This document shows positions 56,265-64,000 of a DNA stretch of 64,000 nt, piece after piece. The notes beneath the pieces are model-generated. The model saw only the letters and a program-made list of their open reading frames with translations, had not been told where the DNA came from and searched no databases. This DNA comes from Eleusine coracana subsp. coracana (taxonomy: Eukaryota; Streptophyta; Magnoliopsida; Poales; Poaceae). The stretch lies in NCBI GenBank assembly GCA_032690845.1, contig CM064421.1, forward strand, positions 40,972,963 through 41,036,962, read 5' to 3'. Both the position numbers and the translations under genes were made by a program. Numbering within the stretch: position 1 is the first letter of the stretch; each line of letters opens with the position of its first letter.

Positions 56265-57368
56265 CTATTGTGCGTGCGTGACGTGCCGGAACGCCCGGAA
56301 CACGTCGAGGTGACTGTCGTCGCTTTGCACGACGGCCCCAGACGCAGGAGTACAGGAGGATCCCGCCTGCCTCGTCAGCAGCGCGTTGTACCGGTCGACG
56401 TCGAAGCCGCGCGCCCGCATGAGGCGGCGCTGCCTGGCCGCGAACCGCGCGCGGAAGAAGCCCTCGAAGGACGGCTCGGTGGCGGTGCGCATGAAGAAGG
56501 CGTACCCGGCCATGAAGTAGAGCGACGTGACGTAGAAGCACACGGGCTCCATCACGTCCCACGACAGCTCCCAGAACGTGAGCCGCATGAACCCGATCGT
56601 CTGCGTCGCCACAAGGCCCAGCCCGCACCACAGCTCCCGCCGCGTCTGCGCCGACGCGTCGGCGTCGATGGCCGACTTCTGCGCCTCCAACGCCTCCAGC
56701 TCTTCCTTCTCCTTCTCCTTCTCCTCCTCCTCGTCGGAGTCTCCCGCGCGCGGCGGCGCCGGATGATGATGACGATGCCTCGCAGCCGCCGGGACCGGGA
56801 GGACGGTCCCGATGGCTCTGGCAACCACGTCGGGGCGGAGGAAGACCGCGTCGCCGAGGACGATGACGCCGCCGGACTCGTCCAGCGCGCGGGCCAGCCT
56901 GCGCCCACCCTCGACGCCGCCGGCAATGTCGGCGCAGAGCGCGGCGAACTCCGACCCGGACACGACGCTCTGCGCGTGGGACCGCAGCCTCGTCCGCGCC
57001 GCCTCCATCTCCGCCGCCCGCGCCACCTTCCTCGCCTGCTCCACCGTCACGCCGAAGCCCGCCTCCTCCTCCGCAGGCGGCCGCGCCACAGCAGGCTGCG
57101 GCGGCAGGAGCCCGTCGAGGCGGAGGCGGTTGAAGAGCTGGTCGCCGACGGGGAGGGCGGGGAAGCAGTGCGCCGGGAGCGGGACGGACACGGTGCTGTA
57201 CCCGACGTTGGCCGGGCGGGGCCGCAGGAATGCCAGTGTCGGGCAGTCATCGACGGCCGGCAGCGGTCTTCGTGCAGGAGCGGCGGCGGGCTTGGGAGCG
57301 GCGCCGACGCTGGCGGCAGCGTTCTTGCCGGCCCATAGGCGCCGTGCCATTGTTCTACGGAACGCCAT
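56265..57368 (-). CDS. MCU: Mitochondrial calcium uniporter (MCU) family protein
   Basis: Intronless on the minus strand, 367 aa. MCU forms the Ca2+-selective pore of the inner mitochondrial membrane. The ATG at 57368 (MAFRRTMARRLWAG) is chosen because the longer frame upstream starts with TTG and passes the TATA box at 57499-57506. The Arg/Ala-rich N-terminus suits a mitochondrial presequence. The MCU N-domain (about 105-190) is followed by a His-rich and acidic stretch (RHRHHHPAPP, DSDEEEEKEKEKEE), a coiled coil, TM1 (about 247-264), the selectivity-filter motif WDVMEP (270-275; family WDxxEP) and TM2. A C-terminal segment RQRRLMRARGFDVDRYN is typical of plant MCUs. The gene is intact. Confidence 0.93.
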   Translation of the reverse strand: MAFRRTMARRLWAGKNAAASVGAAPKPAAAPARRPLPAVDDCPTLAFLRPRPANVGYSTVSVPLPAHCFPALPVGDQLFNRLRLDGLLPPQPAVARPPAEEEAGFGVTVEQARKVARAAEMEAARTRLRSHAQSVVSGSEFAALCADIAGGVEGGRRLARALDESGGVIVLGDAVFLRPDVVARAIGTVLPVPAAARHRHHHPAPPRAGDSDEEEEKEKEKEELEALEAQKSAIDADASAQTRRELWCGLGLVATQTIGFMRLTFWELSWDVMEPVCFYVTSLYFMAGYAFFMRTATEPSFEGFFRARFAARQRRLMRARGFDVDRYNALLTRQAGSSCTPASGAVVQSDDSHLDVFRAFRHVTHAQ

Positions 57369-57498
57369 TTGCGTTGCGGTTCTTTCTGACACGACGAGGG
57401 GGCTCTGTTTCGAGCTTCGAACGGTTTCGTGTCTACGTGAGAGATGGAGCGAGCTCCTTTCCTTGGCTGATGAAGCGGGTTGCAACGGCCGGGGGCGG

Positions 57499-57506
57499 TA
57501 TTTATA
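57499..57506 (-). promoter_or_regulatory. Probable TATA box of the MCU gene
   Basis: Minus strand TATAAATA 131 bp before the ATG at 57368. Confidence 0.65.
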
Positions 57507-57574
57507 GTGCCGTTTGCCTGCTGGGAAAATGAGTGGCGAGCACTCAAAACACAAATTTAATACCCTACAACTAA

Positions 57575-57905
57575 GAGTGTGTTCTTTTCGTCCGTACTAA
57601 ATTTTAGTCATATGTCATCGAATATTAAAACATTAATTAGAAATAATAAATATATATTAATGATAAAACTTATTCTATAATCTTTTAGCTAAATGATGAT
57701 ATAAATTTATTAAATCAAATTAGGTCATGATTAGATAATATGATGCTATAATAAATATCTTGTAACAATATTTTATTAAACTTAATAAAATCATCTTGTA
57801 AATTAGTCTAACTATATAATTAGTTTTATATTTAACTACTTATTTAATATTCGAAAGATTAATATGATAACATTAAAATTTAGGCTGCGAAAAAAAAACA
57901 TATCC
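57575..57905. mobile_element. Tourist-like MITE
   Basis: 331 bp flanked by TAA on both sides (57572-57574 and 57906-57908), the PIF/Harbinger type of duplication. The left end GAGTGTGTTCTTTTCG and the reverse complement of the right end GGATATGTTTTTTTTCG are imperfect inverted repeats. Interior AT-rich and non-coding. Located just upstream of the MCU promoter. Confidence 0.75.
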
Positions 57906-57908
57906 TAA

Positions 57909-60900
57909 GCTAATGGAGCATCTAGAAAATCTAAATAAATTATTAGCGGGAACGCGAAGCACACTTGACACTAGCGTGTCATCTTCCAAGCTAACCGTAG
58001 GGAAATACAATATAATCCACTAGGCCAGTAGTGCAGGGCTACTACGCTCCACGGTAGTATAAAAATACAAAACCTTTACGCGGCGAAATGTCACGCCCTC
58101 CACATGTTCAGTTTCATTTCTTCTAGACAGTGCAAACCCCATGCGTACAAATCTGACTGAAGAAAACTGCGGAAATAGATTGGAGTCCACGCTCAGTTTC
58201 ACGTGAGAAGTCAGATCTCAGATGCGAGGAACACGCTGAAAGCCTGTCGAAAACAACTTCTGCTCTGCCGATCGCATCATTTCTGACGTCATATTCAGTG
58301 CTATTCTGTATTATAATCCAGAACAACACACGGTGTGCAATAACAATAAGCCTACCCCAAAAAACGGTAGAATTCAAGTCAAAGCTCCACTTCACATTTG
58401 GGTCTTCGGGAAGAACTAGCTGGTACAAGCATGTAGAGGTGCATGTATGCGCCAGTGCCGAAGACCAAGCCCTTGGTCACCTAAGTCTAACTGGGATAAG
58501 CATGGCAGACGCGTCGCCGCGTCCCATGGTTATCCTAATTCCTACTAAATTGAATTATTCATCTACACTGATACTGTGTTCTGGATCGATCGTCTCGTCG
58601 AGTCATCGTCTAAAAACAATCATTTCAAAATTAACAAGTCAGACGAGTAGTTCGATTGAAACGGGACTAGCAGGCACGGGAATTGGACAGGCGTGCGAAT
58701 ATCCCTAACGCTGGATATTCTAATAAGCCTCGCCTTTATCGTTGTAGTGAGTGAGTACGTAAGCAAGAAGGGCAGGACTAAAGAAATGGCTAGCCGCATC
58801 AAATCAGATCAGAATGAACTGCGTTTGGATAGCCGGAGCGGCAACCCATGTCCAGATGGGGCGATGAACCGGACGGCAATTCAGCAAAGCATCAAACAGC
58901 GCTTGTCTGTCAGTTGATATTATCTACCCGCACGCCACGCCGTATTTGGTTTTGGATTTTCTTTTTCTAAAAAAAATCTTTTGATTTTTTGACAGCTCCA
59001 GAATTGATCAGGAGTCTGTTCTCTCCCAACCCGTGTTACAACTGTCAGCTATAACATATGGTCAAACTCTTTTTAACGCTTCTAATAATACAAAGGTTAG
59101 GTCCCTGATGACCAAGTCCGAAATGAGCTAGACCAAACCCTTTAAACACATGCTAGCTCATGCAACTCCCAACGAGTAACCGTTAGAAAGATAGAATAAA
59201 CTAATTCGCCACGATTAACAATCATGAAACTCAGTTCTTGCTTATGTTAATCCACTCTGCTTCTGGCTCAACAAAAACATGTTCCGCTAACTTATTGATT
59301 GCTGTGTTATTCTCTTACAAATTAAACCTGTTTTCCGTACCAGCAAGGTCCTGTTTGGATGGGTTTCAGTTTTTTTAAATGGATTTTTTACACTTTTTAA
59401 AAATGTTTTTATTAAAAAAACTAGATGAAATTGTTTGGATCCTCGTTTCTGAAATACAGAAACCAGCCTTTTCTTGATGGTTAAAACCTAGTGTACTTGG
59501 TGGGTTGAGATATATTCTTAACTTTTTAAGAAATTGAGAAACTTGTTTTCAAAAACTAGAGAATAAACTGGTTTGTTTGGAGACTCTCCGGTTTATAAAA
59601 GCTGGTTTATTAAAAATAAGATGGATCCATAATCAAATAATCAAGCCACGGGTATTAACTTTTTATATAAAAATTAACAAATCTCTACTTGTGAAAACTT
59701 AATCCTATCAAAATATAGCCATTACTGCGCCTGCACGAGTGTCACGTGGACGATGGATGCGGTATAGAATCTCTTTCTTTATGGTCCACGGAAGGATTTT
59801 CGAGCCAAATATTTTAAGACAGTGAATTCAAAGGTTAAACAACAAAAGATGAAGTTTGAGCACGGAGAGTTCAACGCCCCGCAATCTGTGTCGGAAGTGA
59901 AATTGTACTACCATATGGACTCTTCAGCTATCACAAATCTCACACACGCACCTAGCTGGTTGTACTCTTCTAATATAGTTTTACTTTTGTGTCGTTACTC
60001 ATCAAACATGAAGTTTCCAAATGCGCACAACTCTGGCTTTGCACATGTTACAATGCTGATTAGTTGATCCATTTGCTCTCTGTGCATCAAGGAGGAACTC
60101 GACAAATGTAAAGCTGAAACTAAGATTAGCGTCACCAAATTAAATCCGCGAAATACAAGTAAACTTGCAGGAGCAGGAAACCATTTTTGGCAGTGGAAGC
60201 ATTGGCAGCCAGCACTGCTTTCGATCCAAAGTTAATTAGGCAGCCGCAATGCAATGCTGATGAATCTTTCTTTCCCTATTCATAGGTGACTTGACTTCCA
60301 CAACCCTTGGAACATGTCTCCCACGGCAGCTGACACTGATCTCACCTCATCGAGCACTGACAACATGCATGCCACTCCTTCCTGGCTGCGCATTTGTTCG
60401 TCTGTGCCGTCACAAGTTGGCAGTAGACTAGAGCTCCGGTGATGCGTGCGTATCCTCTCAAAGCAGCCTCTCGCTGTCGCCGAGATCATCTTGTTTGCCG
60501 AGACAGCCAGGCAGCAGGGGGCAGCGCAAGCTGCTAGCCGATCTCTGAATCCACCCCCAAATTATCGGCAATAGAGGCCCAAATTCTCGGGGAACCGCTC
60601 ACCCGAAGATCGAGCCGTGTCACCCTGCAACTAGGCCGAAAGATCCTTTCCACTTCGGCGTTTCATCGGACAAATTGATCGAGATGGTGGAAGCCACGGA
60701 TTAGCGTGGACCCGACTGAGGTGGCTGCGCAGGCTAGTGGAATCTCCGATTCCGGCCACTAAAGACATGCTGCCGCGCGAGAACATATGCGACGGGGCAC
60801 TTGCTCCGCGTGCTTTTTGGCGGGTTCCATCTACCGCCCCTTGAGGATCGATGAGGACGCCACCACCGGGGATACGGGGCCGGTGCCGAATGCTTGTTCT

Positions 60901-62430
60901 GTTCGTATACTGTTCTTGAAGTAGCAATGGATTGCGTTGCTTCCCTCGCGTAATCGCGTCACCATATGGAACCTTAATTTGTGCCATGTTGTGGGCAGGC
61001 GCCGGAAGGGGGACGTCATCATTTATTCGAAGATGGTTGGAAAATAGAACATTTAGAGCTCCTCATGCCTACCACAAGAAATCTATAGATATGGTACAAG
61101 TACAATAGATGAATTAAAGGTCTTTGATTAAATTGTTATGTTTTCAATTTGAACAAAATAAAATAAAATATTAAAAAAACATTTTATGAACTTAGAATGG
61201 AGCTTCCATTTATTAAGGATAAACTTTTGACTAATGAAGATTACTCTATTTTTAGATAATGGAACAAAGTTCCAGCCGCTACACCCGGGGATGTATGAAG
61301 CCGTTCATTAGACAATACAATACCAAAGTTCTACAATACCAAGCTCTTAGGTTCACAAGTACTCTATTAATATGACACCTTTATGATACAAATCAAAGTT
61401 ATACGCATATTTTTAAGATGAATCTAAAGCATTACTTTTCATAATAAAAAAATAATTATTACCATAATTCGTGATTAAAGTTTTACCGTAATGAACTGAA
61501 ATACGCATACACTATTTATGTCCGAAGGGAGTATGTCTGAAAATGGCTTGTTAGTAGTTTCTACATTTATCAAGATCTTAACATGGTATTTGAACGAGAG
61601 GTCCATGCTATATACAGTTTGACAGAGTTTGTCTTGCAATATAAGACCATATGCGGTGGATCATTGAAATTATACAAATGAGGCTTTCCTTTTTAGATAA
61701 AAGAAGATTTATCACAACAATTGGAAATTTGGAATAAATCCTAGCCACTGCATTGAGTTTCTGCACGTAACCATGACAAGGCTAGCTAGCAGACCATACT
61801 GAATTGAAGATATGACAAACATGACATGGTGCGTTGGCAAGCTGAATCGACAACCAATTACTCGGGCAACTCTGAAAATTCAGAGTCAAGCCTAATGCTT
61901 CACTACTTTCGTAGAGATTTAGTCGGTTGGTTAGTGAAAAGCTGACTGAACTGGACCTTAGTGTACAATATTGACGGAAGGATTTATGCCTTCTTCCCGT
62001 TGTGTTCTTTCTGTTGTGCTAGATCAGTCAGACTGAAAGAAACATGACTCCAAAAAGAATATTTGTCAGAAAGGACCCGTGTCTATGTGGCAGTTTGTCA
62101 ACTTAAAATGCCTCTTCATTGGCTCTAGGGTTAAGTAATCTTACATTACAACGAGAGGGTCAAGGAAGCAGAGCATTAGATTTTAGTTAACAACACGACT
62201 AGAATTAACTAGCCCGGCTATATGCAGAAAGCATAGTTACATCGAAATTCTTGGCACTAGCAGTATTGCTATAGCAATGATTGTTTTCTGACTTTTGTAA
62301 AGCATTGTGTCGCAACGAAAGATGTAGGCCCTGCACGCAAATCAGCATAAGCAGCCATTTTAACTGTCCCGTCGTTGCACTGTATGGATAATTATGACCG
62401 AGTGCTCGCTGAATCTAAGAGGTGCGATGT
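57909..62430. other. Gene-poor intergenic region
   Basis: I recognise no gene. 59345-59640 looks like a MITE-type insertion (GTCCTGTTTGGATGG..., several TTTGGA and ACTGGTTT elements) without clear ends. A lone Stowaway-like end (CCGAAGGGAGTA) is at about 61522-61534. The GC-richer stretch at 60280-61020 has short ORFs without recognisable domains. Confidence 0.4.
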
Positions 62431-62633
62431 TCTTGAGGGAATCTGAAGGAATGCGCGATGCATGGACTTCCACAGAAATACTGGAATCCACAATATTCCA
62501 CCCATATGTATCCAGAAAACCTGGATTGAGCGTGACAGCGTCCAAGGATTCAGCTGTACCTGTTTGCAGGGAATATGTTGGGTACATGGCCTTAGTTTGG
62601 CCGAGTAGCCTGCTGATGGCGAACCACATCTTA
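62431..62633. repeat. Diverged 200-bp direct repeat, copy 1
   Basis: Shares with 63071-63272 the blocks ATCTGAAGGAATGCGC, GTGACAGCRTCCAAGGATTC and TTGGCCGAGTAGCCTGC in the same order, with small indels. The minus strand of this copy is open over its whole length; copy 2 has a stop. No domain recognised. Confidence 0.8.
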
Positions 62634-63070
62634 AGAATTTATCATAGGAGATTTGTGAAATACAGTACATGACATTTTTACTTAACCTCCTCCTCTTAAT
62701 GAAATACATGCCAAGGCATGTTCTCGAAATTTTTTTACTTAACCAGATAAACCAACAAAATATTGATGCACCAACTAACAATTGTCTTTGTAATTCTGAT
62801 CTCACCCTAAAGCATATGAGATATGTTTGTGAGGTGGAAGCAATCCACGATAGAAGTGAATCAACCTTCAAAGGAATTTAACACAGTGATAGAAAGGTGT
62901 TTGATAGTTTTATCTTTACTTAAAAACACTTATTAGTACCATTCCAATTTATGACGTACTAAAATTATCTTTTGTGAGAACTTCCCTTTATGTAAATATC
63001 ACATAAAAAGAATTTTATTTTGTGGGGCAACTTCAAATCCCATAGGACATTGTGATTAATATTTCCATTA

Positions 63071-63272
63071 TTCTTGAGAGAATAATCTGAAGGAATGCGC
63101 CATGCATCGACTTCCACAGGAATCCACCTGATTCCTTCCATAAGTAACCAGACAACTTGGATTGATTGGCGTGACAGCATCCAAGGATTCAGCTGTAACT
63201 GTTTACCACGAATACGTTGGATACATGGCCTCGATTTGGCCGAGTAGCCTGCGGATGGCAAACCATATCTCG
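63071..63272. repeat. Diverged 200-bp direct repeat, copy 2
   Basis: See copy 1 at 62431-62633. It lacks part of the middle and has a stop in the minus-strand frame that is open in copy 1. Confidence 0.8.
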
Positions 63273-64000
63273 AGTTTTCAAAGTCTCTGGATCTGGAGGA
63301 ATGCAAGTATGGCGGTGGCATCCGGTTCTCGATGCTTCATTCTCCCCCGCATGAATCCAGATACTATTTTGTTAAGACGAAAGGCGGATGCGGAGCCAGC
63401 CGAAAGGCGCGAACGCTGCACTGCTATTGGTGGCCACATCCACATCGACAAATACTGGCTCCTGTGTCAAGCAGCACTACGAGGATGCTTCGTTCCGGTA
63501 GATTCTGGACCAGCTGATGTCAAGGTTGATGCTTCAGCTGGCGGCTGTGCAACTGGCTGCCATGCAGGGAGAAATGAAAGGAGGTGATGTGATCTTATGG
63601 ATGCTTTGAGATTCGCGATCTGGGCTCATTGTTAGGCCCATATCGTCGCGCACAAAGCTTTACTTTAGGCCATGAAATGCGAGCCCATTGACAGCCCTGA
63701 TATAAAACTTCAGCAACACTTGATGGGCTTCCGGCTGTACGCGTGCCATCAGCCTTGGGCTTGCAGAGTCCAGATCCATTCCATTTGTTTTTTCTTTCGT
63801 ATGAAAAATCATTTCCATTCTCGGTACGCTACGCTCCAGAAGCAGAATGTGTCCTCACTCACCAACGCAACACGTCCGTTGCGTGCGACAACTTGGGATC
63901 CCCCACACGCCTGTGTTTGATCCCGAAACGCTTGGCTGCGTCCGTTGGCACGTCAGATCCGTGAAGCCTGCCGCCTGCGGCTACCCGAGTTAGCTGTTTT
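63273..64000. other. Window end, no gene recognised
   Basis: A plus-strand open frame (63162-63587) contains a Cys-rich end but has no motif I know. The remaining sequence shows no supportable feature. Confidence 0.4.

Noticed and set aside
57369..57554. N-terminal extension of the MCU ORF
   Set aside because: Begins with TTG and crosses the TATA box at 57499-57506; the ATG at 57368 is the better start.

Overview
The window is nuclear DNA from a grass (Poaceae). Evidence: GC-rich, often intronless genes with typical grass products, GT-AG introns, Stowaway-, Tourist- and hAT-type MITEs, and nested Ty1/copia LTR retrotransposons. I cannot name the species. From memory (unchecked), an allene oxide synthase next to a class 1 haemoglobin resembles the AOS2-Hb2 neighbourhood on the short arm of rice chromosome 3.

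Layout. 0-4.7 kb: gene-free upstream sequence with a 34-bp tandem repeat, a Stowaway-like MITE and diverged repeats of promoter-type sequence. 4.94-6.40 kb (+): intronless allene oxide synthase (CYP74A). 7.5-16.4 kb: a transposon nest. An old LINE fragment on the minus strand was split first by a 5'-truncated LINE on the plus strand (17-bp target duplication) and by a copia element at 9618-16181 on the minus strand (5-bp duplication AGAGG). 17.5-18.4 kb (-): four-exon class 1 haemoglobin. 19.3-22.4 kb (-): ten-exon MIP1-leucine-zipper/DUF547 protein. 26.2-30.4 kb (-): seven-exon ARIADNE-type RBR ubiquitin ligase.

32.06-49.34 kb (+): a TPD1/MAC1-like secreted-peptide gene whose second exon is split by 16.7 kb of nested elements. 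An Ale/Retrofit-type copia element (32391-49072, duplication TAAGC) holds an 11.9-kb Sirevirus-like copia element in opposite orientation (35504-47378, CTTAT/CTCAT), which holds a 743-bp hAT-like element (40155-40897). Outside the insertion the host reading frame is unbroken. 51.4-53.4 kb (+): intronless LysM receptor-like pseudokinase. 54.7-55.5 kb (+): thaumatin-like gene with two frame breaks. 56.3-57.4 kb (-): mitochondrial calcium uniporter (MCU) family gene. 57.6-64 kb: gene-poor, with a Tourist-like MITE and a diverged 200-bp duplication.

The genes are independent single-copy plant loci, not an operon or pathway cluster. Loose themes are defence and stress signalling (jasmonate synthesis, haemoglobin/NO, LysM perception, thaumatin-like, calcium) and anther development (TPD1-like). 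The most unusual items are the four-level nest in the TPD1-like exon, that gene's loss of the family's central cysteines, and a repeated 13-bp near-palindrome in the Sirevirus-like LTRs.
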